A stretch of 54,571 nt of DNA from Nitrosospira sp. Nsp11 (GCF_900142705.1 NZ_FRBV01000018.1:1-54571); one strand, 5' to 3'. Positions 1 to 10,573 are shown, counted from the stretch's first letter. The notes: a model not told the origin generated them from the letters alone. Translations and numbers: made by a program.

Positions 1-83
1 TCCGCCGCTGCCGCCATTCCCAGTCCGGAATACAATGCGGTCGCCACAATCCCAACTATGGTTGCTGCTGCTTTGCTACTCAT
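1..83 (-). CDS. secreted protein, N-terminal fragment (runs off window)
   Basis: Only the first 27 codons are inside the window. The reading frame starts with ATG at 83 and is preceded by a very good Shine-Dalgarno GGGGGGAGAT two bases upstream of the start. The encoded start, MSSKAAATIVGIVATALYSG followed by LGMAAAA, looks like a Sec signal peptide: a short polar start, a hydrophobic core and an alanine-rich cleavage region. The mature protein lies outside the window, so no function can be assigned. Confidence 0.6.
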   Translation of the reverse strand, partial: MSSKAAATIVGIVATALYSGLGMAAAA

Positions 84-641
84 ATCTCCCCCCACCTGGT
101 CGCTGATTGCCAATGACGAAAATCCTTATCCAAAGCGGATATAGAAACCTTGATAATTACCGGCTTTATCAGCTTCTTCCGCGGAGAAATCCAAGGTCGC
201 TCCGGTTGGGCATTAAAGATAATCGGACTCTCTTATCCGGTATCAAATCGTATTGCGCAACGCACCGCGAAACCTTGATAAATGTCAACTTTCATGAAGG
301 TTTTCGGAAAAAACAGACTTGGGATCATCGCTTGACTAATCTCGCGCTATAACGCTATTGGCGCCGAGCAAGGGGTGCGCACGAGCAGCTTGATTGCCGC
401 TCAAGAGACAGTTCTTGCCGGATGACGAAGGCAAAGCATTAGCGACGCGTAACTTCAGGGATGAATGCTGAGGCAGGTGACTTTACGGATGAGTCTCGAG
501 TCCTGGATGGTGAAGCGGGAAACTCCTTTCAGCTTTTGTGTATTATTCGACTAAGGATATTTCCGTTAGCCCTTTCCAAGGCGCCCACGCTTATGTTCGA
601 GCCACCAAAAACCAGGCGGGGCTGTCCCGGCATGCAAATAT
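84..641. other. intergenic region without a recognisable gene
   Basis: This is the space between the divergent secreted-protein start (minus strand, ends at 83) and the 3' end of tamB. Short open frames exist, for example 107-352 on the plus strand, but they have no ribosome binding site and no recognisable protein features. A 13-base word GAAACCTTGATAA occurs twice, at 144-156 and 269-281. The region probably holds the promoter of the minus-strand gene. I could not place a convincing -35/-10 pair. Confidence 0.5.
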
Positions 642-3600
642 TCAGTCGAACCGTAACGTATAAAGCACATCTATCGCATTATCAATACCCGCCCTCGTGA
701 CGAGATTGATTCTGGGGGTAAGGGTATAGGTAAGTTTGGTTACGCCGACCACAGCCGTCAGTCCTTGTTCATAGCTGATATAGGCTCGCGTCGAAAGCCG
801 TTTGCCGACAACGCCGACCTGCCCCATCAAGGCATCGCTTCCCGCCTGCTTTATGGTTAGCTCATCCACGCCGATCGCCTGGCTGATCTTGTCCGTGATG
901 CCCCCCGATTGCCCGCCCAGAATAGACGCGGCCGCAGCGAGCAACAATGATGCATCCGCCTTTCCTCCAGGGGCGCGGCCCAGCGCGATCCATGAAAGTT
1001 TCTCGAGATCGGGCACAAGCGGGGTAGATACCAGTCGTACTTTAGGTTGTCGCACGCTTCCGGCCACTTCGACGCCGGCCTCTACCGGCAGCCCCTTGCG
1101 CACAGCAAGCACATTTAGCGCGGGATCGTTAATTGGTCCCTTGAAATCGACGATACCCCGCTCTACCGCCAGACGTTGGCCATAAGCTTCGAAGCTGGTA
1201 TCGCGCGCAGCGATAGTGCCAATGGCTTGCAATCGATGCCCCGGCTCGCCGCGCAGGCTCAACTGGCCGGCCAGTCTTCCCTCGAGACCTGACGCATGGA
1301 TATAGAATTGATCGCCCAGATCCAGGTTGGCCTCCATATCGACCCGCAGGCCCTTCCGGTCGGGCTGATGGTCAGTGGACGCTCCTCCGGTAACGATGAC
1401 ATCATCCGGCAAGTGCGGGCTACCGGCTGCTGGCTGGGCAATTAACCCCACGTTTGCGGCAAGGCTGCCCTTCAAGGTGAGCATGTTGTTGGCCAGGCTG
1501 GCACGGCCATTTCCCGAAGCAATGATCCAGCGATCCGGTCGCTGTGCCAGCGGCACGAGATCGGCGATAATTTCCAGATTACCGCGTTGCCCCTTTAAAT
1601 CCATCATGCCCGATGCGCTCAGGCTACCCGGTCCCTTGGCGAGCTTCAGGTTTTTGAGCAGTCGGTCATTGGGCGGGGGTACATGGGGGGCGGTAAAATT
1701 CAGAACCTCCATATACAAGGATTCCTGGTCGAAGCTCGCCGCCAGCTTTCCCTGCTCAAGCCGCACGCCCTGCTCCAGCAGCGCCAACGCCAGATCGTCG
1801 CCGTGTATCTGCCCTTCCAGACGCGGACTGCCGAAAGTTCCGACGACATCCGCTCGTAAGGCAAGCCGCCCCCCCGTCCTTATATTGTCATCGAATGCCG
1901 GTCCAGCCCAGGAAATATCATCCATATCGACGAGTAGATTTCCGGTGAGGGCTGCATCGGGTAGTACAGTCCAGTTCATGGCAGACTCGGCAGATCTTGT
2001 GACAGGCATGGAGATTGAGGCACTCGCCTCACCCAGGCGCTTTCCTCTTGCTTTGAATTCTCCCGCTAATCTCCCGTCTACGGCCTGGGCTGCGAGCTGG
2101 AGCGTCTGCAAACCCAGTGGCAGCGGCGAGTCGCCCGGCAATATCCAATCGCCGCTTTCACGTGCAATGTTAAGGCTGCCCACCAGCCGCGTCCCCGATG
2201 CGATATCCCATTTGCCGCCCAGCCGAAGCACCTCATTATCTTTCGACCCGATCTTGACTGCATCGGCGCCAGGGCGCAGTCCAATCCCGGTAAAATAACC
2301 CTTACTACTCCATTTTTGAGGCGTCCACTCAATTCCGTTGATCTGCGCGATTCCGCCGGCAACGATAAACTTTGCTGCGCCAAACGATACGTGCCTGGCG
2401 CTAATACCCAGCGGCGCCATACCTGCCAGCTGAAGGGAAAATCGGCCGGTTCCCGACAGTTCGGACACTTCTCCCAGCCATTGCGCATCTTCCCACTGCT
2501 GAACCGGCTTGTTCAATTCCCCCGCTGCTCGCAGCGCCAGACTCTGTTGGTCATTCAGGCGAGCCGCTATCCGCACTTCGTGCCGCGATCTTTTACCTTC
2601 CACTTCCAGCCTCAGATTTTGCAACATCGTTTTGGTCTTTGTTGCATAATCCGCCGCCGTTATCGTTAATGCGACGATGTCGCCATGCAGGCTGCCACTG
2701 GCCCCAATGGCGCCAAAATGGTGCTCGCCTGGAAGTGCGAGATTATTTCCTTTTGCATTAAACGTCATATCCGGCCATTGAAATCCACGTTCTGAAAAAT
2801 CGGCAGAACCGCTCTCCAGCACCACTTTGGCAGTAAGGGAGCCGCTGAATCCGTGCCCGATCTGTACAAGAGCCGGTGCGGCAAGCTCAACCTGCAGCTG
2901 GTCGCCCTTGCGGCCGAAGCCTCCGCGCGCGGTGACATGATTGCTGCCGAGCCGCACCTCGACCTCACCCTTGGCTCTACTGAAACCTGCAATTTCGACC
3001 CGACCATGGCCACTCACGGGCTGTTTCGCCACGTGACTGTTCCCCATCTTGAAATTTATTGTGCCTGCGGGGCCAGTCACTGTCCCGCCTGCCGCTTCGG
3101 GTTCCAGTTCGCCCGCCAGCTCCACCGCCGCGTTGAGGCTGGTTTGCGGCGCCTGTGCAAATGCGGAAACATCGAAATTCTGGAGGCTGCCTTTGAAATT
3201 AAATGCCTGTGGCCCACTTAGCCCAAGTTTGCCTAGACCTGCAAGCCGGGACCGGCCATGGCTGAGGTGCAGCTTATCCAGCGTCAAGGCGTCACCTGCC
3301 CGTACCACATGGGCGTCCAGAGACAGCGTCCTGTCGTGAAGCGACAGAATAGCGTTTTGATTCTGCATGTCGCCGCTGAGCTTTACCTTACCATTCAGGC
3401 GCGCCGGGCGCAGGCGCGTATCAAGCCTGGCGGGATCGATGCGACTGATTATCAGATCCGCTGATCCTGTCGCGTCCTTAAGCTGCCAGGCAAGGCTTCC
3501 TGAAACGGTTCCCCCACCTGTCGTCATCAACGTCAAATCGTTGAACTGGAGCAATTCGGCAGATAGTATCGGTTGCGCACGCGCCTGAACCACAGGTAAG

Positions 3601-4571
3601 CCGCCCTGGTTAAGCGGCTTTGGCGCATTGTTCTCTGCGAAAATGCTGCCCGCAAGCTGCCCGGCAGCGACCTCGTGCAAATTTGCCTGCACCGTAAGAC
3701 TCGCTGCTGGCGCATCGGCAGAAAAAACATGCGGATCAAGCCCGCTCACAGACAAGCCTAGGCCGGCGATAAAAACAGGACCATAGGGCTGTAGTTGTGC
3801 TTCGCCCTGCCCTGTCAATCCCCCGCCGCTCCCTTTCGCCGTAATATGGAGCCGCTCCAGGTTGCCTTTGATGATCGCGGAAATACGCGAACCGCTGGTT
3901 TCAATCGTCGGGAAATCGAAATTCATAAACTCGGCCAATTCTGCCTCGGCATGCAGATCGAACGGCTTGGTACCGTCCAACTGCCCCGACGCGATCAGCC
4001 TGCCGAATTCGAGGTTGATGCGCAACCCGGATAACTGATGCCTCCGGCCGTTGCTTTCCAACCCTGCCGTGAACTCTGTCGCCACAAATGCGGGCCTGCC
4101 GCCCTCTTCATTCATTACGCGTAACGTACCAATATGGAGTTTGTGCAAAGACAGCGAAAAAGGTAATTCCAGGCTTGCGGGCAAAGATTTTGGTTGCGAA
4201 GAGGGTGGCGAAACTATCTCCACTTCTTTCGCGGATAGCGCTGTAATCTTCAAATGGCCCGAACGCAACTCACCGGGTTGCCAGTTCAGTTGTACATCTC
4301 TTGCAATGACAACCAGATCATCATTCGCAAAGCGAATGGTCCTTGCGGTAATTGATTCGGAAAGCGCTCCATCCAGTCCTTCAAGCGAGAGCTTGCCGCC
4401 GCTGATATGGGATACTGCTGATGCGAGGGATTTCAGTCCCGAAGTGCTTGTTGATAGCCAGAGACCGATGCCCGCGGTCAGGATAATGAGGGCAGCAAAC
4501 ACTAGCGCCGTCCATTGCCATTTTTTCATAACTGATTTTTCAGTTTGGCCTTCGTCTGGAAAGTTCGGCAT
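642..4571 (-). CDS. tamB: TamB, inner-membrane translocation and assembly protein
   Basis: TamB spans the periplasm and works with TamA in outer-membrane protein assembly and, in current models, in lipid transfer between the membranes. The 1309-residue product has one N-terminal membrane anchor (WTALVFAALIILTAGIGLWL), a very long beta-rich AsmA/TamB-like body, and a C-terminal DUF490/TamB domain ending in an aromatic residue (LRFD). The length is in the usual family range. It lies 9 bases after tamA, so the two are surely co-transcribed. The start at 4571 is close to the tamA stop; an internal ATG at 4529 (MKKWQW...) puts the anchor right at the N terminus and is an equally likely start. Neither has a clear Shine-Dalgarno. 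Family identification is confident; the start is not. Confidence 0.9.
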   Translation of the reverse strand: MPNFPDEGQTEKSVMKKWQWTALVFAALIILTAGIGLWLSTSTSGLKSLASAVSHISGGKLSLEGLDGALSESITARTIRFANDDLVVIARDVQLNWQPGELRSGHLKITALSAKEVEIVSPPSSQPKSLPASLELPFSLSLHKLHIGTLRVMNEEGGRPAFVATEFTAGLESNGRRHQLSGLRINLEFGRLIASGQLDGTKPFDLHAEAELAEFMNFDFPTIETSGSRISAIIKGNLERLHITAKGSGGGLTGQGEAQLQPYGPVFIAGLGLSVSGLDPHVFSADAPAASLTVQANLHEVAAGQLAGSIFAENNAPKPLNQGGLPVVQARAQPILSAELLQFNDLTLMTTGGGTVSGSLAWQLKDATGSADLIISRIDPARLDTRLRPARLNGKVKLSGDMQNQNAILSLHDRTLSLDAHVVRAGDALTLDKLHLSHGRSRLAGLGKLGLSGPQAFNFKGSLQNFDVSAFAQAPQTSLNAAVELAGELEPEAAGGTVTGPAGTINFKMGNSHVAKQPVSGHGRVEIAGFSRAKGEVEVRLGSNHVTARGGFGRKGDQLQVELAAPALVQIGHGFSGSLTAKVVLESGSADFSERGFQWPDMTFNAKGNNLALPGEHHFGAIGASGSLHGDIVALTITAADYATKTKTMLQNLRLEVEGKRSRHEVRIAARLNDQQSLALRAAGELNKPVQQWEDAQWLGEVSELSGTGRFSLQLAGMAPLGISARHVSFGAAKFIVAGGIAQINGIEWTPQKWSSKGYFTGIGLRPGADAVKIGSKDNEVLRLGGKWDIASGTRLVGSLNIARESGDWILPGDSPLPLGLQTLQLAAQAVDGRLAGEFKARGKRLGEASASISMPVTRSAESAMNWTVLPDAALTGNLLVDMDDISWAGPAFDDNIRTGGRLALRADVVGTFGSPRLEGQIHGDDLALALLEQGVRLEQGKLAASFDQESLYMEVLNFTAPHVPPPNDRLLKNLKLAKGPGSLSASGMMDLKGQRGNLEIIADLVPLAQRPDRWIIASGNGRASLANNMLTLKGSLAANVGLIAQPAAGSPHLPDDVIVTGGASTDHQPDRKGLRVDMEANLDLGDQFYIHASGLEGRLAGQLSLRGEPGHRLQAIGTIAARDTSFEAYGQRLAVERGIVDFKGPINDPALNVLAVRKGLPVEAGVEVAGSVRQPKVRLVSTPLVPDLEKLSWIALGRAPGGKADASLLLAAAASILGGQSGGITDKISQAIGVDELTIKQAGSDALMGQVGVVGKRLSTRAYISYEQGLTAVVGVTKLTYTLTPRINLVTRAGIDNAIDVLYTLRFD

Positions 4572-4580
4572 AGCGTTTTT

Positions 4581-6386
4581 TTAGAACGCCACGGCGATCG
4601 AAAAATGCAGGCGTAATTTGCCGTCACGTTGCCCGCGCGCGAGATCGAGCGCCAGCGGCCCAACGGGGCTACGCCAGCGGACACCCCCTCCATATCCAAC
4701 CGCAAGGTCAAGCTGACGTACACTATCGGCAGCGTCACCGATATCGGTAAAGACGGCAGCGCCCCACTCACGCGTGAACCAGTGGTTGTATTCAATCGTA
4801 CCAGTGGCCAGGGCTCGGCCGCCCACTATGGCTTCACCCTCGCGTACACCCAAACGCTGAAATGCATAACCTCGCACCGACTGGATGCCACCCGCGCGGA
4901 ACAGGTATTCCTGAGGGATGCCGAAGCGCGATGGTGAAAACGTATACCCCAGTTCTCCGCGCAGCAACAGCACGTCGCGTTTCCCGATGGGGTACCAGAA
5001 TTGGTGTCTTATATAGGTGCGCAGAAAATCTTGATCAGATAGCGCCTGTTTGCTTCCACCGCCGATACGCAGTTCCGTTACATTGCCATCCCGCGGAAAT
5101 AAAGGGTCGTCCACCGAACGATAGCGTAACTGCCCGTCCAGTACCAAAGTCTGGTTTATCTGGTGCAGGCCTCCTGTTGGCGCCCGGTCTTCCCGTTGCC
5201 AGTTAAGCGCGAAGCGGGTTTCCGTTTTGTCATGCAACTGATTACGGCTTATGCCCACCTTTTCGCGTACGGTTTCCAGTTCCTGAATAAAAGTTCTTTC
5301 GGCGCCTGCTCCCAGGGAAAACCAGCGGCCGGCCTGGTCCCGCATGCTTTCGACGGTGGTAGATAGAGTTTGACGCTTTTGTTCCAGCCGCAATCCGCCA
5401 TTCAGCAGTAACGCACGGTCCAGAAAATTATTGTTGGTGTAATTGATCTCGCCTCGCCCGCCGGTATTGGAACTGTAGCCCGCCCCAACCGAGACGCGCT
5501 GCGATTGAGCCTCCGATAAAACGACCTCCACCGGTGCTGCCTGATGCGTCACTGCATCAGGTTTAATGTTGACGGCTGCTGAGTTGAACTGCGGCAGGTT
5601 TTGCAGTTTCGTCTGGAATGAGAGCAACTGGTCTCGTCGATAAGAATCGCCAGTTCTGAACGGAGCCAGTCCAGTTATCAGCGTGCGATCGTAGCGGCTG
5701 AGCCCTTTTATCTCCAGATCCCCAAAGCGGAAAGCAGGACCGGAGTCCACTACAACCAATAGCCGCGCCTCATGAGTATCGGAATCCACCTCCGCCTTGC
5801 TTTCCTCTATCTCCGCGGCGGCATAATCCTCCGTCGCCACGCTGGATAAGAGTATTGCTTTGGCTTCTTCCCACGCTGGCGAGCGAAATGGCTGACCCGC
5901 GCCCAGGGACCAGGCAGCTCGCAGCTCTTCGATACGAGCGCGCCGCCCGGGCTCATCAGCTGCCAGATCTCCCCTGAATTCGATATCGACCTCAGTAACG
6001 AGGGTGCGGGGTCCCGGCATGACTTCCAGCACCGGGATTGTCGTGGGGGTGGTATGGGGCGTCGCCGAATGCAAGGTTATGGTCGGTGTGAAGTAGCCTT
6101 CGGTCGCGAGCAACTCGCTTATCTGCTTCCGGGCCCGGCGCATGAAAGTCGCGCGGTCGGTTTCATCGACCAGTTGCGTAATCGGCAGCTGAAAATGTGT
6201 TTTCAGCAAATCACGCAACGGCTCCGGGGCCGAAACAGTGACCATCGGCGGCGTGTTTTTGGCGACGGACTGCTGTGCACTGACGGCGCCGCTATTTCCC
6301 AGCGTGAAAAGGATGAGCACCAGAAGCCGTGGTGATATCCGTATTCGCGCCGGGTGGAAATAAGAAAAGGATTTCGCAACAGACAT
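4581..6386 (-). CDS. tamA: TamA, outer-membrane BamA-family assembly protein
   Basis: TamA is an Omp85-family barrel that pairs with TamB. The protein has a signal peptide (LLVLILFTLGNSGAVSAQQ), then POTRA-type repeats over roughly the first 230 residues, and a C-terminal Bac_surface_Ag 16-strand barrel ending in phenylalanine. The barrel contains the conserved VRGY motif (in IQSVRGYAFQRLG) typical of lid-lock loop 6. The open frame extends upstream to 6512, but the ATG at 6386 (MSVAKSF) puts the signal peptide near the N terminus and is preferred. tamB follows in the same operon. The identification rests on domain layout and on the tamB neighbour. Confidence 0.9.
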   Translation of the reverse strand: MSVAKSFSYFHPARIRISPRLLVLILFTLGNSGAVSAQQSVAKNTPPMVTVSAPEPLRDLLKTHFQLPITQLVDETDRATFMRRARKQISELLATEGYFTPTITLHSATPHTTPTTIPVLEVMPGPRTLVTEVDIEFRGDLAADEPGRRARIEELRAAWSLGAGQPFRSPAWEEAKAILLSSVATEDYAAAEIEESKAEVDSDTHEARLLVVVDSGPAFRFGDLEIKGLSRYDRTLITGLAPFRTGDSYRRDQLLSFQTKLQNLPQFNSAAVNIKPDAVTHQAAPVEVVLSEAQSQRVSVGAGYSSNTGGRGEINYTNNNFLDRALLLNGGLRLEQKRQTLSTTVESMRDQAGRWFSLGAGAERTFIQELETVREKVGISRNQLHDKTETRFALNWQREDRAPTGGLHQINQTLVLDGQLRYRSVDDPLFPRDGNVTELRIGGGSKQALSDQDFLRTYIRHQFWYPIGKRDVLLLRGELGYTFSPSRFGIPQEYLFRAGGIQSVRGYAFQRLGVREGEAIVGGRALATGTIEYNHWFTREWGAAVFTDIGDAADSVRQLDLAVGYGGGVRWRSPVGPLALDLARGQRDGKLRLHFSIAVAF

Positions 6387-6808
6387 GGACGAGGGCGGGC
6401 TGTTTGAATACGCTACCAGAGCCCGCGAAAAATAAGTGAATCTGGACGGTGAATTGAGAGACTGGCGTATGCCCCTACAGCTGTTTATCGAGCTGGGAGC
6501 CAGCAATACCATTGATTTCTATGCAATTTCGCCTATGCTTCTATTTGGCGGTCCAGGCGGACTAACAAAGTAGAACTCATTTAGTGTTTCGCCGTCAAGC
6601 CGAGGGGTCGCAGGGCCGCTCATTGAGTGCGCCGTTCTGGCTAACGAAATAAAATGCAGTTTTAATCCTGTATGCCCTGTGCTGAAGCGACTTTTTTGTG
6701 CATATCATGCATACGCCATGCGCAAACCTTCGCGCGGCCCGCGCCATGCTGAACAAACCCTTTGCCGAATTGTCTCTAGGCACAAGCACTTTGCAATGAG
6801 GAAATGGT
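6387..6808. other. divergent intergenic region tamA / ftsH
   Basis: About 420 bases separate the divergently transcribed tamA and ftsH genes. This segment must contain promoters for both, but I see no strong sigma-70 pair. The final bases hold the ftsH ribosome binding site TGAGGAAA (6797-6804), seven bases before the ATG when measured from GAGG. Open frames on the minus strand here lack supporting signals. Confidence 0.4.
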
Positions 6809-8674
6809 ATGGATAAGATAAAACAGATGGGAAATCCCATAGACAAGAAAACACAAATCAATTTCTGGTACGTCATTATTGCGATACTCGGCATTCTGGT
6901 TGTACAGAATATGTACACGAAATACACAAAGGTTGAGCCAATCCCTTACAGCCGCTTTCATGAATTGCTCGATCAGGACAAGATCGCGGAGATCGCGATC
7001 ACCGAAAATCATATTTACGGCACGCTCAAGAACGAAGGCGCAGATGGCATAAAGGATTTCGTTACCACGCGCGTAGAGTCCGAACTGGCTGATAAGCTGG
7101 ATAAGCACAACGTTACTTATACCGGAGTGGTTCAGAGCACGTGGGTTCGGGACTTGCTGTCCTGGCTCCTACCGATGGCTATTTTTGTCGGAATCTGGCT
7201 ATTTATCATTCGACGCATGAATCCGGGGGGAATGAGCGGCGGCCTGATGTCGATCGGCAAAAGCCGTGCCAAAGTATTCGTGGAGACAGAAACCAAAGTC
7301 ACCTTCACGGATGTCGCCGGCGTCGATGAAGCAAAAGAAGAATTGGTGGAAATCATCAATTTCCTGAAGGACCCCAAAGAGTATGGCCGCCTGGGCGGAC
7401 GCGTGCCCAAAGGTATCCTGCTGGTGGGACCGCCCGGTACCGGCAAGACGCTCTTGGCCCGCGCGGTCGCAGGCGAGGCGGGTGTCCCGTTTTTTTCCAT
7501 TTCCGGCTCCGAGTTCGTCGAGATGTTCGTCGGCGTCGGCGCTGCCCGAGTGCGCGATTTATTTGAGCAGGCACGACAAATGGCGCCCGCCATTATTTTT
7601 ATCGATGAGCTGGATTCACTGGGGCGAGCTCGTGGCGCATATGGGATGGGCGGGCACGACGAAAAAGAACAAACACTGAACCAGTTATTGGCTGAGCTTG
7701 ATGGTTTCGATCCAAAAAGCGGCGTGGTGCTTCTGGCCGCAACCAACCGGCCCGAGATCCTCGATCCCGCATTGTTGCGGGCTGGGCGGTTCGACCGCCA
7801 GGTGCTGGTGGATCGGCCGGACAAATTGGGCCGTGAACAGATTCTCGCCGTTCACCTGAAAAAAGTGTCGCTCGATACCAATGTCAAGCCTGAGCAGATC
7901 GCGGCGTTGACCCCGGGCTTCACTGGAGCAGATCTGGCGAATCTGGTCAATGAAGCGGCCCTGCTTGCAACCCGGCGATCCGGTACGTCAGTAACAATGG
8001 ATGATTTTAATAACGCGATAGAGCGCGTCGTTGCCGGCCTTGAGAAACGCAACCGTCTGCTTAACCCCGAAGAGCGGCGCGTCGTCGCATTCCATGAGCT
8101 AGGCCATGCTCTGGTAGCACTGGCCTTGCCAGGCACTGACGAGGTGCACAAAATTTCCATCATTCCCCGCGGCATCGGCGCACTGGGCTACACGATCCAG
8201 CGTCCCACGGAAGACCGGTTTCTAATGAGGCAGGCCGAGCTGGAAAACAAAATGGCCGTACTGCTGGGCGGCCGCGCGGCGGAGCAAGTGGTATTCAGTG
8301 AGATATCGACCGGCGCATCCGATGATCTTATCCGCGCAACGGACCTCGCGCGCGCGATGGTGCTGCGCTACGGCATGAGCGACGCCTTGGGCCACGTCGC
8401 CTATGATCGCGAACGATCGACTTACCTTCAGCCCGGCATACCGATGCCTCAAAGCCGGGACTATAGCGAGGAAACCGCAAATGCGGTCGATAGCGCCGTG
8501 CGCACGCTTGTCGATCATGCCCTGGAACGCGCAATTGGCGTTCTAACGGTTAACCGTGCGCTGCTTGATCGGGCCGCTGACGAACTGCTCAAGACCGAGA
8601 CCCTGAACGAGCCTCAGATAGAAGTGTTAAAGCGCGAGATAGTCGCGCAAATCGCGCCTCCGGCGATAGCCTGA
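6809..8674 (+). CDS. ftsH: FtsH-type membrane AAA+ zinc metalloprotease
   Basis: An inner-membrane ATP-dependent protease that extracts and degrades membrane and short-lived cytosolic proteins. It has the standard layout: first TM about residues 18-35, a periplasmic domain, a second TM near 115-135, an AAA module with Walker A GPPGTGKT (about 207-214) and Walker B ([11 protein letters not shown]), the second-region-of-homology arginines (RAGRFDRQ), and the zinc site HELGH (429-433). At 621 residues it is slightly short. It stands alone rather than next to rlmE (ftsJ), folP or glmM as the main betaproteobacterial ftsH usually does, so it may be a second paralogue; this is inference. The start is supported by GAGGAAA upstream. 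Confidence 0.92.
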   Translation: MDKIKQMGNPIDKKTQINFWYVIIAILGILVVQNMYTKYTKVEPIPYSRFHELLDQDKIAEIAITENHIYGTLKNEGADGIKDFVTTRVESELADKLDKHNVTYTGVVQSTWVRDLLSWLLPMAIFVGIWLFIIRRMNPGGMSGGLMSIGKSRAKVFVETETKVTFTDVAGVDEAKEELVEIINFLKDPKEYGRLGGRVPKGILLVGPPGTGKTLLARAVAGEAGVPFFSISGSEFVEMFVGVGAARVRDLFEQARQMAPAIIFIDELDSLGRARGAYGMGGHDEKEQTLNQLLAELDGFDPKSGVVLLAATNRPEILDPALLRAGRFDRQVLVDRPDKLGREQILAVHLKKVSLDTNVKPEQIAALTPGFTGADLANLVNEAALLATRRSGTSVTMDDFNNAIERVVAGLEKRNRLLNPEERRVVAFHELGHALVALALPGTDEVHKISIIPRGIGALGYTIQRPTEDRFLMRQAELENKMAVLLGGRAAEQVVFSEISTGASDDLIRATDLARAMVLRYGMSDALGHVAYDRERSTYLQPGIPMPQSRDYSEETANAVDSAVRTLVDHALERAIGVLTVNRALLDRAADELLKTETLNEPQIEVLKREIVAQIAPPAIA

Positions 8675-8757
8675 TGTCGAAGAAGAGCCGATAAGCGGGA
8701 CGGGTTTCGTCTAGCTTGCCAACCCTCATCATTTTTTTAAAAAATATAAAAAATATT

Positions 8758-8786
8758 TTATACGCGAACGCTGATTCATGTATACT
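8758..8786 (+). promoter_or_regulatory. possible promoter of the rhlE transcript
   Basis: A good -10 box TATACT (8781-8786) is preceded at 17 bases by a poor -35 (TTATAC, 8758-8763), directly after a very AT-rich stretch at 8732-8760. If used, transcription would start near 8793, leaving a leader of about 350 bases before the helicase start. The -10 is convincing; the -35 is not. Confidence 0.35.
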
Positions 8787-8799
8787 CGCCGCTTCGATG

Positions 8800-8828
8800 A
8801 AAAGCCCCTACTGTCTTTCCGGGTTTTT
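8800..8828 (+). terminator. terminator-like hairpin in the rhlE leader
   Basis: AAAAGCCC (8800-8807) can pair with GGGTTTTT (8821-8828) through one G-U pair, leaving a 13-base loop and the T-run forming the 3' arm. It lies just downstream of the predicted start site, as an attenuator would. The stem is weak, so the call is tentative. Confidence 0.3.
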
Positions 8829-9145
8829 ATCGGTTCATCGTTCCTGACCTCTCTTCGATTTTCAAGCCTCCAACGGAAATTGTGCGGTACCGTGGTTAGC
8901 GGCGATGTCTTATATGTACGCTTGCGCCAACGGTATTTTGCCCATCAATTTCGGCAACCTTTTCTGTTTGCGCGCGTTAAAGCGCTTCTATGAGTCCGGG
9001 TTTCTGGCCGAGACAAGCGCAAAAGAAATTGCTCCCTGCATGTCAATAACTGCAAGCAGCAAAACTTTTGATCATGCTCCGTTTGGCCTCGAACCTCGAA
9101 TTTTTATGAGGTGCATATTTTTTCACTTAATAGGAAAAAAACAAC

Positions 9146-10510
9146 GTGTCTTTTGAAAATCTGAATCTACACCCGCTTATCCTCAAAGCTATTATCGACT
9201 CCGGCTACACCACACCCACCGCCATTCAGGAACAAGCCATTCCCGAATTACTGGCTGGTCACGACATCATGGCTTCCGCCCAGACGGGTACAGGCAAAAC
9301 TGCTGCATTCATGTTGCCGGCGCTGCACCGCCTTGCCACGCCATCCAGTGTACACAGCCGTGGACCACGCGTGCTGGTCCTGACGCCGACGCGCGAGCTC
9401 GCACTTCAGGTATCCGAATCCGCTGCCAAATACGGCAAGCATCTGCCCCGCGTCAGGGTCGTGAGCATTCTTGGCGGCATGCCATACCCGCTGCAAAATA
9501 AACTGCTTTCGCAACCGGTAGATATTCTGGTAGCGACGCCTGGACGGTTGATCGACCATATCCAGCGGGGCCGTATCGATTTTTCGCGCCTGGAAATGCT
9601 GGTGCTGGACGAAGCCGACCGCATGCTCGACATGGGCTTTATCGATGATGTGGAAAGAATCGCTTCCGCTACGCCGGCAACTCGCCAAACCCTGCTGTTT
9701 TCAGCCACCCTGGATAGCGCGATAGACAATGTCGCGGCGCGGCTGCTGAAAGCCCCGAAACGCATTCAGGTTGCGGCACAGCAGGCGCGACTCGATAATA
9801 TCGAGCAACGGCTGCATTATGTCGACGACCTTTCTCACAAAAATCGACTGCTGGATCATCTTTTACGTGATCTGGCCTTGAAACAGGCCATCGTCTTTAC
9901 CGCCACCAAGCGCGATGCAGATACGCTTGCAGATAACCTTTCCGCCCAGGGCCATGAAGCCGCGGCATTACACGGCGACATGAATCAGCGTGATCGTACG
10001 CGTACGCTAACCAAGCTGCGCGGCGGCGCACTGCGGGTGCTCGTGGCAACCGACGTAGCGGCACGTGGAATCGACGTGGTAGGCATCACCCACGTCATCA
10101 ATTTCGATCTGCCAAAATTTGCTGAAGACTATGTGCATCGTATTGGTCGCACCGGCCGTGCCGGCGCATCAGGGATCGCAGTATCATTTGCTTCGGGCAA
10201 AGACGGCATTACCTTGAAAAAGATCGAACGCTTCACCGGGCAGCGAATCGAATCGCACGTGGTGCCTGGTCTTGAGCCCCGATTCAAGCCGCGCACCGGA
10301 ACGGGTGGCGCGCCCAGCGTCGCCCATAAGCGCAATCGCACATGGGCGAACGACGGCGGACGCTCCAGCACTCCCAATAGTGCCAACGGAAACTGGGATA
10401 ATAGCCGCAGCCGTTCGTTTGGTGATAATCGTACGGGTACGCGGAGTACTGCAGCGGGAAATACATTCAGAAATAGCAGCGCTCCCGGATCTCACTTCAG
10501 AACCAAATAA
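9146..10510 (+). CDS. rhlE: RhlE-type DEAD-box ATP-dependent RNA helicase
   Basis: An RNA helicase of the RhlE group, which remodels ribosomal and messenger RNA and often supports growth in the cold. Motifs appear in order: Q motif (TPTAIQEQAIP), motif I AQTGTGKT, PTRELA, TPGR, DEAD (VLDEADRMLDMGF), SAT, then RGID and HRIGRTGRAG. After about residue 375 the tail is a low-complexity R/N/S/G-rich segment, typical of RNA-binding tails. The start is GTG with an AGGAAA box a few bases upstream. A strong terminator follows. The leader is unusually long (see the findings). The symbol reflects the family; finer subfamily assignment would need a tree. Confidence 0.9.
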   Translation: MSFENLNLHPLILKAIIDSGYTTPTAIQEQAIPELLAGHDIMASAQTGTGKTAAFMLPALHRLATPSSVHSRGPRVLVLTPTRELALQVSESAAKYGKHLPRVRVVSILGGMPYPLQNKLLSQPVDILVATPGRLIDHIQRGRIDFSRLEMLVLDEADRMLDMGFIDDVERIASATPATRQTLLFSATLDSAIDNVAARLLKAPKRIQVAAQQARLDNIEQRLHYVDDLSHKNRLLDHLLRDLALKQAIVFTATKRDADTLADNLSAQGHEAAALHGDMNQRDRTRTLTKLRGGALRVLVATDVAARGIDVVGITHVINFDLPKFAEDYVHRIGRTGRAGASGIAVSFASGKDGITLKKIERFTGQRIESHVVPGLEPRFKPRTGTGGAPSVAHKRNRTWANDGGRSSTPNSANGNWDNSRSRSFGDNRTGTRSTAAGNTFRNSSAPGSHFRTK

Positions 10511-10531
10511 CAGATCACGTTTAATGTGAAT

Positions 10532-10573
10532 GGCCCGGATTCAGCGGTTTCAACGCTGAATCCGGGCCGTTTT
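10532..10573 (+). terminator. intrinsic terminator after rhlE
   Basis: A perfect 15-bp stem (GGCCCGGATTCAGCG and its complement) with a 7-base loop, followed by GTTTTC. It lies 21 bases after the rhlE stop and upstream of the convergent haemoglobin gene. Confidence 0.85.

Noticed and set aside
1375-2298. 307-codon plus-strand open frame inside tamB
   Set aside because: GC-rich antisense shadow. tamB on the other strand has a continuous, recognisable family pattern.
8778-9156. Two overlapping small frames (71 and 83 codons) before rhlE
   Set aside because: Neither has a Shine-Dalgarno, and the second overlaps the rhlE start. The region is better explained as a leader.
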